The notes: generated by a model from the letters alone, not told the origin. DNA of 17,055 bases from Tritrichomonas foetus (GCA_001839685.1 MLAK01001361.1:1-17055), one strand, 5' to 3'; numbered from the stretch's first letter, positions 8,167-17,055 are shown. Made by a program: numbers and translations.

Positions 8167-10674
8167 ATGGCGGACAATGGCGAGGCCACTCTCCCCACTG
8201 ATGCTACCGATGAAAAAGTCAGCAACACAATTGAGAATAACGAAGAGAATTTCAATGCCGAAAAAACGTATTCAAAACCAGAACAAGAAGATAAATCGAA
8301 AATTGAGGATTCAAAGCAGCCAGATTTCAATGATGCACCTCAAAATGTGCCAGAGGAATCTAAAGAAAATGAGAAAAGCTATGAAAAAACGGAGGAAAAT
8401 GAAAACTTGAGAGGTGATGATAATCAAAATAATGACGCCATAAAAAACAAAGATTTAACCCAACAGAATACTTTAAAAGATGACAATGAACAAAATCAAT
8501 CAAATGAAAATGAAAATAAAATTTCCTCAATTTCCAACATAATATCCAACTTTGATAATAGATTAAATAATAATGAAGGGGAAAATGGAAATAACGAAGA
8601 TGAAACTTTTGTGAGCGATGACAATAATATTAATGAAAATAAAGAAAATATTAATGAAAATAAACAAAATAATGAAAATAATGAAAATGAAGAAAATGAT
8701 CAAAAAATAGAAGGAACAAACGAAAATAAAAAAGTTGATCAAAATGATGAAAATGCAAATAATAATCATTATAGCATTGATCATAGAGATAATACAAATA
8801 ATAATGAAAGTGTAAATAACGATCAAAATACAAATCCTCATGAAAATGACGAAAATAATAATGAAAATAATGATATAAACAATGATGATGATGAGCCACC
8901 AGAACCATCATTTCAAGGATTTGATGAAACTTACGATAATAATGATTCTGAAGAATATCACATCAAAGCAGATTATTCAACTCAACCAGGTGAAATCTCA
9001 ATTGATGTTTACGATCGTTATAAACCAACCCAATTTACCGACCATGGAACACTTGCTGCTTTAGAAGAGCTTGGAATTGATGGGTCTGAGCTTTTCATGC
9101 CAAAAGAAGAAGAAATCAATAATTTTGATGAAGACCCAGATTTTCGTCAAGTTTTTGTCAACCATCATGAAGATCGAATTAATAGATTAGTCAAACTTAT
9201 TTCGAAAGAGCGACGAAAAATTCTAGATTTCGAAGCTAATGCAAATCTCAAAAGTCCAGCTTATTCGACTGTCAGGAGTGGTTCCTCCCAGCGAACATTC
9301 AGAAGTGGTGCAGCTGATTTTGATTTGAAACAATTGGAGAAAATGCAAAATCGTCAAAAAAGAGAAGTTGAAGCAATGATTAACAAAGTGTTCGAAATTG
9401 AGAAAATGGAAAGAAAAATGGCCGCAGCTGAGCAAAAAGAAATTGAAAAGAAAAAACAATTAGAAGAAGAAAGGAAAAAGAAAAATGAAGAATCTCATCA
9501 AAGGCAAATAGAAAGAATAAAAGAATTAGAAAAACTAGAAATGAAAAAATTAAAAGAAGAAGAAGAAAAACGAAAAATTCAGTACGAAAAAGATAAAAAA
9601 GCACTTGAGTTGCAACAGAAAATGACAGAAGAAAAGCTTGCTGCAATGAAAGAAGCAGAGAAGCAAAGGGCTGAAAGAGCAGAAAATAATCGGAAACATC
9701 TCCAAAAAATTGAAGAAGAAAGAAAAAGGAAAATGGCTGAAGTTGAGCAAAAAATTCAAGAAAAAGAAATTCGAAGATTGAAAAAAGTTCAAGAAGAAAA
9801 CGAAAGATTAAATCAAGAAAGACAAGAAGCAGCCTTAAAGCAGCAAAAACAAGTCAAACAAGCGCGTGAAAGAGAAAGACAAATTCTAGAAAAGAAAAGA
9901 AAAGAGGCAGATGAAAAAGAAAAACTATATCAAGAAAGGGCAATCGAAAATGAAAAAATGAGACAAGAACAATTACAAAATTTTGCAATCGTTCAAAAAG
10001 AGAAAATTAAAAGAAACATGGAATCCAGATTAAAAATTCTGCAACAACAAGAAAAAGAAAAAAGAGCAAAAGTTATGACAGAAGAAGATTTGAAGAAAAG
10101 ACTTGAAAATATTGAAAAAATGAGAGAAGAGAGATCCACTCAAGCGAGACTGGCAATGAGTGACGGTGCAATTAAATCAAAATTAAGAACTGAAAAAATT
10201 CAAAAACAACAAGTTTTAAAGCAAAATCAACTTGAAGAACAAGCAAAATCAAAACTCCTTAAAATTCAAAAAGCCAAAGAGGCAAAAGAAAAACAAGCAA
10301 GACTTCGTTCTCTCCAATTTAAATTGAGACAAGAAGAAGCCGCAAGAAATCAAGTTCACCATGAAAGACAGATCCAAAGAAGAAATGAAAAAACCAAAAA
10401 GCAAATGGAAGCTGAAATGCAAAGAATTCAAAAACTTGAACATGATAGAATCCAGATTTCTAGAGAACGAATCATGAGAATTCAACAACTTCAAATTCAA
10501 AAACAGGAAGTTGCTTCAGGAATTATGCAATTTGCAACACAAAAGAAAATTAATTATGGAACCCTTTCGAAACTGGCCCAAAGATATGGAATTGATTTTA
10601 ATGCTATTAAGGAAAAGTATGAAAGCGATATTCCAGAAAAATCAAAACTTCCAAAAATCAAAAATAGTCCTTAA
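8167..10674 (+). CDS. Large Asn/Glu-rich coiled-coil protein, function unknown
   Basis: 835 residues, starting at an ATG (MADNGEATLP). Three regions are visible. Residues 1-245 are disordered, acidic and Asn-rich, with NEN/NNE runs. About 265-345 is a denser, probably folded segment: ISIDVYDRYKPTQF, LAALEELGIDGSELFMPKEE, then DEDPDFRQVF; this LGID..LFxP pattern looks conserved rather than low-complexity. About 386-785 is one almost unbroken charged alpha-helix/coiled coil rich in E, K, R and Q, of the kind seen in trichohyalin- or MAP7-like proteins. The last 47 residues form a compact tail (FATQKKINYGTLSKLAQRYG) ending in a basic LPKIKNSP. There is no signal peptide or membrane span. A cytoskeletal scaffold role is plausible for such architecture but is not shown; apparent matches to myosin, caldesmon or trichohyalin would reflect composition only. 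Confidence 0.85.
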   Translation: MADNGEATLPTDATDEKVSNTIENNEENFNAEKTYSKPEQEDKSKIEDSKQPDFNDAPQNVPEESKENEKSYEKTEENENLRGDDNQNNDAIKNKDLTQQNTLKDDNEQNQSNENENKISSISNIISNFDNRLNNNEGENGNNEDETFVSDDNNINENKENINENKQNNENNENEENDQKIEGTNENKKVDQNDENANNNHYSIDHRDNTNNNESVNNDQNTNPHENDENNNENNDINNDDDEPPEPSFQGFDETYDNNDSEEYHIKADYSTQPGEISIDVYDRYKPTQFTDHGTLAALEELGIDGSELFMPKEEEINNFDEDPDFRQVFVNHHEDRINRLVKLISKERRKILDFEANANLKSPAYSTVRSGSSQRTFRSGAADFDLKQLEKMQNRQKREVEAMINKVFEIEKMERKMAAAEQKEIEKKKQLEEERKKKNEESHQRQIERIKELEKLEMKKLKEEEEKRKIQYEKDKKALELQQKMTEEKLAAMKEAEKQRAERAENNRKHLQKIEEERKRKMAEVEQKIQEKEIRRLKKVQEENERLNQERQEAALKQQKQVKQARERERQILEKKRKEADEKEKLYQERAIENEKMRQEQLQNFAIVQKEKIKRNMESRLKILQQQEKEKRAKVMTEEDLKKRLENIEKMREERSTQARLAMSDGAIKSKLRTEKIQKQQVLKQNQLEEQAKSKLLKIQKAKEAKEKQARLRSLQFKLRQEEAARNQVHHERQIQRRNEKTKKQMEAEMQRIQKLEHDRIQISRERIMRIQQLQIQKQEVASGIMQFATQKKINYGTLSKLAQRYGIDFNAIKEKYESDIPEKSKLPKIKNSP
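8562..8893 (+). repeat. Low-complexity Asn/Glu-coding repeat tract
   Basis: Imperfect tandem AATGAAAATAAA-like units encode NEN/NNEN/NENK runs (protein residues about 133-242). All of it lies in frame within the coiled-coil gene and probably evolves by slippage. Both strands are open in several frames here, which creates spurious Ile/Phe-rich and His/Tyr-rich minus-strand frames. Confidence 0.75.
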
Positions 10675-11155
10675 GTCTTAACCATGTGCCTATGACTCTA
10701 ATGTAATAATGAACCAATTTCAACCAATTAATGCGTAATTGTTATTTGTTATTATTTATGCTGTTTATATTAATAAAATGTTTGTTAGATTAATTGTTTT
10801 TTCTTAATTAATTTCATTATTGATCATAGAGTTTTGTTTTATTCACATGTTTGATTTTAACATTAATTAATACTATAATTATCTATTTCTCATTTACAAT
10901 GTATGTAGACATCATGATGATAGAAACTATGATGATATGATGATAAAACTGTAATCTGAGATGTTGAAATCAATATTCTTGAGGGCAAAGTTTTTATTTT
11001 GATTGAGTAAATACAAAAGTATATCAAACAACAAGAAAAAGTAGATATCGATATAAATTTTCTTTATTAACAAACAATCAACAAACAACATATAACTCAA
11101 AGAATAACAGTAAATATAAAACGCACAAATAATGAGAAAATTCCATTCTTCAACT
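10675..11155. other. Convergent spacer between coiled-coil and DYRK genes
   Basis: About 480 bases of 3' flanking DNA between convergent genes. It is very A+T-rich and contains an ATGATG/GATGAT microsatellite-like patch near 10912-10945. No gene, RNA or clear terminator is recognised; a minus-strand frame at 10927-11166 is Leu/Tyr-rich and overlaps the end of the kinase gene, so it is not called. Confidence 0.5.
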
Positions 11156-12478
11156 TTATCTTGCACTCATTGGGATAGACATATCATCATTAAACTGTTT
11201 TTTGATCCATGGATGATTCAAAAATTGTTCAGCATTAAGTCTATCTTTTGGTTCCCATCTCAAACATTTTTCAACTAAATCAACAAGTTCTCTATCAACG
11301 ATTCTTGTTTCTTTCGTAATTGATGAACTACAAGGCTCGTGTACTTTTCCTCTTGAGTTTTTGTGTGGTTTTGGCTGAAAAGTAGTTTTGTCAAAATAGT
11401 GGTGTGATCGTGGTGCTTTTTCAATCATTCGTTTTGGTGGCATTCCTAAAACAGCCACGAGCATTTGCATTAATTCATACTCATCTTCAGCTGGAAAAAT
11501 CGGCTGACCAGTGACTAACTCACAAAGAACACAACCAAGACTCCAAATATCAATTTCAGTTCCATATTCGAATCCAAAAACAACTTCAGGTGCACGATAA
11601 TATCGAGATTGAATGTATGAAAACATCAGTTTACCAACATAGCAGGAACAACCAAAATCAATAACTTTCGCTTTGTCCATGACAATGCTACTAAACAGAA
11701 TATTTTCTGGTTTAATATCACAATGAATGATACCTTTATTATGCATATACTTCAAAGCTACTGCTGTATCTCTTGCAACAAGCTGAAGCTTTTTACCAGA
11801 AAGACCTCTGAAATGTTGCCGCTTTAATACAGTATATAAATCGAATGATGCAAGTTCCATAACAATGCAGAAAAAATTGCGGAACTCAAAAGAATCAATA
11901 AATTTAATAATATTATTTTCACTTTCATTATTTCCTGCTTGCAGCGATTTTAATAAATCAAGTTCGAAAATAATTTGTGAATGTAATTTTGGTTTGTAAT
12001 TCAAAAGTTTGATGGCCACTCGTTTGCGATCTTTATGATCAAAACATTGAAGAACAGAACCAAATGATCCTTTGCCTATTACGTGCTCTTGCTGATAGCG
12101 ATATGCGATATGATCGTCTTTAACATAATGGTAAAATTCTCCACTTTGCTGATTAAATTTTTGCGATGGTTTACTTTTTCTGATGTAATAAATTTCTCTG
12201 AATTTCATAATTTCTTTTTCTTCATCTTTGGTGAGAAGACCTGGATAGTTCAAAAATATATAGGCAGGTTTTACTGGGCCTTCGAAATCAACACTAGTAA
12301 AAGTAGCTTGCGGATGGGCTTGTCGGCTCTTATCATAATAACGTGCTGATAAAAGTGGTGAGTGGGCGTGAGATGCTGTGCCAATGGAAACATTAGGATA
12401 TCGTGGGCGATGACTAAGACCTACTTTATTTGGAGCTTTGACAATAATCGACTTGTTTGTAGGCTTGATTCGATGCAT
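11156..12478 (-). CDS. DYRK-family protein kinase (class II, DYRK2-like)
   Basis: 440-residue CMGC kinase. After a disordered N-terminus, residues 80-128 carry a DYRK-homology (DH)-box-like segment, and HIAYRYQ leads into the kinase domain exactly as in DYRK2/Pom1-type enzymes. All catalytic elements are present: glycine loop GKGSFGSV (135-142), VAIK lysine K157, helix-C glutamate about E172, HCDIKPEN (252-259, the DYRK/HIPK form with Cys), DFG (274-276), YIQSRYYRAPE (288-298), DIWSLGC (310-316), and CMGC insert PPKRMI. The DYRK activation-loop YxY is here F286-S-Y288, so only the second tyrosine, the one DYRKs autophosphorylate, is kept. Class II DYRKs phosphorylate Ser/Thr and control growth, polarity and cell cycle. 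The start ATG is at 12476-12478. The enzyme is predicted active; substrates are unknown. Confidence 0.93.
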   Translation of the reverse strand: MHRIKPTNKSIIVKAPNKVGLSHRPRYPNVSIGTASHAHSPLLSARYYDKSRQAHPQATFTSVDFEGPVKPAYIFLNYPGLLTKDEEKEIMKFREIYYIRKSKPSQKFNQQSGEFYHYVKDDHIAYRYQQEHVIGKGSFGSVLQCFDHKDRKRVAIKLLNYKPKLHSQIIFELDLLKSLQAGNNESENNIIKFIDSFEFRNFFCIVMELASFDLYTVLKRQHFRGLSGKKLQLVARDTAVALKYMHNKGIIHCDIKPENILFSSIVMDKAKVIDFGCSCYVGKLMFSYIQSRYYRAPEVVFGFEYGTEIDIWSLGCVLCELVTGQPIFPAEDEYELMQMLVAVLGMPPKRMIEKAPRSHHYFDKTTFQPKPHKNSRGKVHEPCSSSITKETRIVDRELVDLVEKCLRWEPKDRLNAEQFLNHPWIKKQFNDDMSIPMSAR

Positions 12479-12802
12479 TGGAAAATTTTAAACGTTCGTT
12501 CACTTTTTCTTATATTAAAGAAAGGTGTATCAATCAGATAGCTTAACGTACGACAAAAATCGAAAAACGCTATTATTGACGCATCTGCTCAAAATCAAAT
12601 CATTACATTTCGAAGCCCGAATTCTTTAGTGATATCCATTATTATTATGTCATTTCGGAAATATTCGCGAATCGATGACATTTATCAAATTTGATCCTGA
12701 AGTGATAATTGTCAAATCACACTGCAGAATTGTTCATCTTCATCTTCAAGTTTTAATTATCATCAAAATCCTGAAATAAGACTTCAGAATTTCTCAAAAA
12801 AG

Positions 12803-12816
12803 TTAAGGATGTAGTC
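12803..12816 (+). repeat. 14-bp inverted repeat, left arm
   Basis: TTAAGGATGTAGTC is the exact reverse complement of GACTACATCCTTAA at 15962-15975. The two arms lie about 3.1 kb apart and enclose the kinase and GH95 remnants. Flanking bases are only partly similar, and no target-site duplication is evident. Confidence 0.5.
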
Positions 12817-13153
12817 TCACCGATCAAAAAGCACTCAAAATATGTTTCAATAGTATCATTCAAAATAAAAATTGAGAGAACTTTTTGAATTGTGATTATT
12901 TTTTTACTACATTCAATTTATTTTATATGATTACGGAATGTATAGAAATTTTCGAACGAAAGAAATTCCAACTTTAATACGAAGAAAATGATCAATAACA
13001 TTAATTCCATCAGAAAAATATTTTTCATTGCTTTTGCCTATAAATTTAGATAGATATCAAATTCGATCATTAATTAATTAATGATTTGTCTTCTTAATCT
13101 TGAAATCCCAAGAAAGTTTAACAAACTAAATACAAGTTGCTTACGTACGAGCT

Positions 13154-13174
13154 AAACAAACAAAACAAACAAAC
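13154..13174 (+). repeat. (AAAC)n microsatellite
   Basis: About five AAAC units with one extra A, directly visible. No associated function. Confidence 0.6.
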
Positions 13175-13514
13175 TAAAAAAGATTCAGTTAAATTTCAAT
13201 AAAAAAATATCCAGAAAAATTCAATTGTGCTTCTGTCGAGGAGATTTTTTATAATATCGATAATCAGATCTGTTGTTTCATCAAATAATTATTATTTTAT
13301 TGTTTGCAGAGCTGGGAAGAAACTTGTTTATTTTGTCATTTCTTATTAATCGAATTTCTTGACATCTTATTTTTGAGAAGTTTAAGAATAAGAACATAAA
13401 GTTTTGATTTTGAGTTATTATCTGTTCCTTGTGCAATTACTATGATTCTTAATGTCAGATGTAGTTTTGTATCACGAAGATTATTAGCAATCAATGCCAT
13501 GATTTCCTTCTAGA

Positions 13515-14030
13515 TCATATTACATTGATAAAGAATAACCAAAAATTATTGTACAAAAGAAAAATCATGATTTTGGTATTCATGAATTTGCGTGAAGTTA
13601 CATTTATCTTTATTGTCGTGTTATTAGAGTCATTTCTTCCAAAAAGACCATTCTGAACCAAATCAACCACTTTTGGAAAATAATTATCATCAAGAAAAAC
13701 ATTGACTGACATTAAATCACGATGAATAACTTTTGTTTTTATGTAAAGAATTCATCATGAATGCCGATCAAACTACATTAAATTTATTGTAAAGTTACAT
13801 TCTTTGGGCGCATTTTGATAAATTTCGGCATTCAATTTAGTTATCATTGATTTAAATTGATTTTTCGGCATTCCATGATCGAGTATCATCTAAAGGGTTC
13901 CTTTTTTCATATATTCTGTTTATAAATCACTGACATAGAAACGCCAAATCAAATGAATTAGTCATGGTTAATGCATGGTGAAGGAGTTCCTGATGAATCC
14001 AGTGATTATGTAATTTTCGTCGGAAACACC
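13515..14030 (-). pseudogene. Decayed TKL-like protein kinase domain
   Basis: Reading the minus strand with frame corrections recovers successive kinase subdomains. TEYMKKGTL (13919-13893) is the hinge. A linker to about 13765 contains PKECNFTINLM. MNSLHKN is followed, after a one-base shift, by KVIHRDLMSVNVFLDDNYFP (about 13735-13680), the catalytic loop. VVDLVQNG takes the place of the DFG segment. The helix-C/beta-4 part (QELLHHALT) can be seen upstream to about 13990. The wording is that of trichomonad TKL kinases (VIHRDLKSxNVLLDDNYFPK). It cannot work: several stops (one directly after GTL) and frameshifts break it, the catalytic-loop lysine is Met, and the DFG glycine is Val. The activation loop onwards is hardly recognisable. 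The frame 13515-13712 is only the surviving open part of this wreck. Confidence 0.72.
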
Positions 14031-14059
14031 GGAAAATGAGATTTTGTTTTCAGTATTAA

Positions 14060-15230
14060 TTCGAAACATATGACTTCGTTTTTATTGTTTATAATTGTGG
14101 AAAATGCAATACCATCATGTTGATTAATACGTTCACTATCTAATGCGTTATGAAAGACGAATTTCTGTAGCTTTATGCTCACTACAATCATATCCAACCT
14201 TTAACCACAAGCAATAAAACCATCAAATGGACTTTGATTCCAGATATCAAGTCATGAATGTAAAAGATTGATATATCCAATTGCGCTAAAATTACCATCA
14301 GTTTGGAATGGTGATGAGTATCTCATAAACTATGGCAAATACCATTCTCAAATCACGATGTAATTAATTGATGTTCATGATTTCCATCTCCTGTTCATAC
14401 CCATTCTCCATCGCCTCTGTCTTTTAATGAAATAATTGCAGTAGTAATCCATTCTATAGTATCAACTTTAATTAAATCACCTGTATAAAACCCTAATAAT
14501 GTGTTATTTGATGATGATTTGATTTCTAAGAGTTGTTTCATGATATTATTTCTTTAATTTGCTACAGGATTAAAACGTTCAAATCTTTAAGACCATTTTG
14601 TAATTAAATCGTAATCAACATTTAAATGCCGTGAATATTTAATTGGAATATGATAATGTTGCTAAATTCAATCTTGTTCGTAAACATTTTCGTTTGAGGT
14701 CCATGTTCATGTGAAGAAGTTGGCGAAGAAACTAATTTTCCTGTTCTATCTTCAACTATAATCTGATCATAAAAGACAGTACATTCTTTCATCATTGTAT
14801 AAATTAATTCTTACAATATTTTTTCATCATTAGTATATAAATAGTAATCAAATATATTTTGAAAAATCCAAAGAACAGCACCAGGTTACCAGCCCCAAGA
14901 AAATGGCCAACCAAGATATAACATTATCTGGATAAGATATGAAATATTCTCGAATAGAAGAATTAATGTTGAACCTTGATAATCAAATTGAACAATTGAA
15001 ATTGCTCGATCAAGACATCAATATAGAACATAATTCGTTATTTACTTTGTTTATGATATCTTCTAATGGAAATTTTATTACACCAAACAAAACATATTTA
15101 CCATATTATCCGCCTGATTCATTTTCACTTGTTAATTTCATCGCATTCAATACTAACTTCATTATCTTTGCCTTCACGGAATCATTGTTGAATTCGACGG
15201 AACATAACAAAGCATCACCATTTTATCCTT
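14060..15230 (-). pseudogene. Decayed GH95-family glycoside hydrolase (alpha-L-fucosidase type)
   Basis: Four collinear blocks on the minus strand match the GH95 catalytic region. Block 1 (about 14912-14824) reads GWPFSWGW, stop, PGAVLWIFQNIFDYYLYTND, like WGxWPTGGAWLCQHLWxHYxxTGD. Block 2 (14797-14707) reads MMKECTVFYDQIIVEDRTGK then LVSSPTSSHEHGPQT, like FxxDxLVEDxxTGxLVtsPSxSPEn. Block 3 (about 14445-14268) reads SLKDRGDGEW, GDGNHEHQLI and, after a shift, PFQTDGNFSAIGYI, like RGDGGTGWS, DGxxAxxL and PFQIDGNFGxxAGI. Block 4 (14203-14157) reads KVGYDCSEHKATEIR, like the C-terminal beta domain. A fainter N-terminal part may reach 15230 (EGKDNEVSIECDEINK, ADNMVN). Many stops and frameshifts make it non-functional. 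Living relatives remove alpha-1,2-fucose or related sugars from glycans. A plus-strand open frame at 14939-15232 is an antisense shadow. Confidence 0.7.
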
Positions 15231-15551
15231 AACTTTTACCTACATTATAATTAGACTTATTCTTCGAATGTAAAATGTTCTGTTCGAATTTCATCATTTC
15301 TAAGTGTTGAGTTGTTGCAGCTGCATAGGCTGGCCTATCATTCACAAATGATATATAATTTATTTATATTTATATAATGGATATCCATTCATCACCAGTT
15401 TGGATTTCTATTTGCATCTAGTAATAAATAGCGATAAAATTTAATGAAAAAATGGATGTGAAATAATTACAAATGTTCATACATCAGTGCTCTGTGAACA
15501 TTTTTCGATCCTTATATTTGATGTTGTGAGAAATGGCTTGCATAAACAGTT

Positions 15552-15571
15552 NTTTTTTTTTTTTTTTTTTT
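15552..15571 (+). repeat. Poly-T homopolymer with ambiguous base
   Basis: A run of about 20 T preceded by an N; its length is probably uncertain in the assembly. Confidence 0.7.
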
Positions 15572-15721
15572 CTGCTTCAGTTGGATTTAGTCATCACACA
15601 AACGATTTTAAATGACCATTTAAATGCTATCTTTCAAGATTAATCCATGTTTCTTCATTTTGGATTGGGTTTGAAGAAGCTTACGGAAAATCTGATTTTA
15701 AAAAAATGACTTTTTGAATAG

Positions 15722-15946
15722 TCACTGTTTTTTTCAGATGTTTACAGAGGTGATTATATTGAAATCTTAAAAATACTTTTTAAGGGAGATCTATTACTTT
15801 TTGAGGGCGACTGACAGCTTTTTGTGATTTCATCAGAAAAAATATTCACTTTTTGTGCATGTTTGTTTCAAAATAATTCTGAGATATCTCAAATATTTCA
15901 ATACCCATCTGAAACATCATCATCATCACATATTCAATTTTTTTAA
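15722..15946 (+). pseudogene. Possible coding remnant, unknown family
   Basis: 75 codons with one internal stop (15812-15814). The reading includes DVYRGDYIEILKILFKGDLL and LFVISSEKIFTFCACLFQNN, with hydrophobic periodicity more like a folded protein than random A+T-rich DNA. It loosely recalls the second half of BTB-like domains (YIEILKxLxxG ... helix pair). No start codon or flanking continuation is convincing. Confidence 0.22.
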
Positions 15947-15961
15947 TAGTTAACGGCATGG

Positions 15962-15975
15962 GACTACATCCTTAA
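15962..15975 (-). repeat. 14-bp inverted repeat, right arm
   Basis: GACTACATCCTTAA, exact reverse complement of 12803-12816. See the left arm. Confidence 0.5.
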
Positions 15976-17014
15976 AAAACTCTCATAAAATGAACTTCAG
16001 ATGCCTTTTGCTGTCCATTGTGGGGTCTTTCACCTTCTCAATTGGAATTCTATCTTTAAATATTCATAGTATTTATTGTCATCATCAGATAAATATTTTT
16101 CAATTGGAAATTTTCGAGATAAAGCTATATTTCATTTTTCTTTTTAATTTTATGTAAAATATTGAATTAATTGTGAAAAGATATCTCAATTTCTGTCATA
16201 AGGCGAAATTGAAGCACTGGAGTTTGAGTTTCCATTCTCGCCTCAAAAATCGAGAATATGTCTTGCAAATCAATAATATCGGTTTAATCGCTTGAAAATA
16301 TTGCTGATCAAGATAATGTTGTAATGTCGATAGGATGTATTTGGTTTCATACAAAAAATTGTTCCATCAGTATTTTAGGATGATAGCCCTTTTAGATACA
16401 GTCGAATCTCAGATTGTATGATCAATAATTAAATCACCATATTTAGAATTATTTCCTCTTTTTTGTTCTTTTGGAAATTACAATATTGTCGTCGTTTTTT
16501 TATTTGAGGAGTAGCAAAAATCTTCAGAAATTATATTGCATTAGCACAATAAAGTTATTATGATTAGCATTTTGTTTATAATTTGTTCTCAATTTTTGAA
16601 ATAAAAAAATTAAATCTTCAGAATTTCTTCATATCAATATTTTTATAATATCTTCTCATTTTATATATATTATCCAAGTTCCCTCAATAAAATATATGAT
16701 TTATATCATTATTATCAATAATTCTTATTAAACATTAAATTATATTCCTCCAATTTAGCTACAGACCCCAAACGTTTTTCTTGTTTACCTTTCATTGAAG
16801 CGATACCAAATTTGAAAGAAATCTTTCAAAATGTTTGGATTGTAAAAGTGGAAAATACGAATGTGTAATTGTACAATATATACTATTCATCTTAAGGATA
16901 AACTCCGGTGAAGTGATGTGAAGAATCATTCTTCAATGGATGACCTCGGNATCAAAAAGTTTGTTCATATTCTGAGCATTTGAATGATGTAAAATATTAG
17001 GGTCCCTTTTCAGA

Positions 17015-17030
17015 TTGACCTAAAGGTCAA
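17015..17030. repeat. Perfect palindrome TTGACC-TAAA-GGTCAA
   Basis: Six-base arms around a TAAA loop. The first ten bases, TTGACCTAAA, recur at 8041-8050 within the inverted-repeat cluster before the coiled-coil gene. This could be a dimeric protein-binding site or chance. Confidence 0.35.
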
Positions 17031-17055
17031 AATGAATAAGATACAAATATCGAAA

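Larger units (their letters stand above)
12479..13514. other. Intergenic region upstream of the DYRK gene
   Basis: About 1 kb with no recognisable gene. It should contain the DYRK promoter at its left end, but no clear initiator is seen within 80 bases of the ATG. It contains an (AAAC)n microsatellite near 13154-13174 and one arm of a 14-bp inverted pair (12803-12816). A short plus-strand reading around 12649-12810 is interrupted by stops and is not recognised. Confidence 0.5.
15231..17055. other. Terminal region without recognisable intact gene
   Basis: About 1.8 kb of A+T-rich DNA. It includes a long poly-T run with an N (15552-15571), a possible coding remnant at 15722-15946, the right arm of the 14-bp inverted pair, and a perfect 6-bp-arm palindrome at 17015-17030. 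No RNA gene was seen. The first 100 bases (15231-15330) may be the frayed start of the GH95 remnant, but no motif supports it. Confidence 0.45.

Noticed and set aside
8563..8911. Minus-strand frames rich in Ile/Phe or His/Tyr
   Set aside because: Antisense shadows of the Asn/Glu repeat tract in the coiled-coil gene.
9223..9792. Minus-strand Phe/Leu-rich frames resembling membrane proteins
   Set aside because: They arise from antisense reading of GAA/AAA codons in the coiled coil, not from real membrane segments.
13154..13174. AAAC repeat as part of a CRISPR-like or satellite array
   Set aside because: Simple microsatellite without spacers or longer repeat units.
14006..14197. 63-residue minus-strand frame as a small gene
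   Set aside because: It overlaps the C-terminal end of the GH95 remnant and has no independent support.
14939..15232. 97-residue plus-strand ATG frame
   Set aside because: Lies antisense to the probable N-terminal part of the GH95 remnant and has no recognisable motif.

Overview
The window is very A+T-rich. Its recognisable genes have no introns and encode eukaryotic proteins: Cdc123/D123, a DYRK kinase, a GT47 exostosin-type glycosyltransferase and a synapsin-like ATP-grasp protein. It also holds a bacterial-type GNAT acetyltransferase, an Asn/Glu-rich coiled-coil protein, and decayed members of large families (TKL kinase, GH95 glycosidase). Together these best fit a parabasalid protist, probably a trichomonad of the Tritrichomonas type. 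This is inference from gene content and composition, because no rRNA or other marker lies in the window. A few N bases and a long poly-T with an N indicate a draft assembly.

Layout. 1-1195: no intact gene, but 266-1050 (+) reads as a broken coding region, perhaps BTB-like. 1196-2242 (+): Cdc123/D123 family protein. 2243-3908: about 1.7 kb with no recognisable gene and two short unexplained open stretches. 3909-5185 (+): exostosin-type glycosyltransferase split by a frameshift near 4503. 5451-5948 (-): GNAT acetyltransferase. 6225-7460 (-): synapsin-like ATP-grasp protein with an apparent C-terminal membrane anchor. 7461-8166: divergent intergenic region with nested inverted repeats. 8167-10674 (+): large charged coiled-coil protein. 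10675-11155: convergent spacer. 11156-12478 (-): class II DYRK kinase. 12479-13514: no recognisable gene. 13515-14030 (-): wreck of a TKL-like kinase domain. 14060-15230 (-): wreck of a GH95 glycoside hydrolase. 15231-17055: mostly unassigned, with one possible coding remnant at 15722-15946.

How the genes relate. Nothing suggests an operon; these look like independent single-gene units, as is usual in such genomes. Broad themes are translation-factor assembly (Cdc123), Golgi glycan synthesis (exostosin type), membrane or vesicle biology (synapsin-like), cytoskeleton-like structure (coiled coil) and signalling (DYRK). The right third is a pseudogene graveyard where two unrelated families decay side by side on the same strand. 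The most notable item is the synapsin-like protein: it matches the central ATP-binding domain of animal synapsins along its length, lacks their other domains, and ends in a coiled-coil-like stalk and hydrophobic tail.
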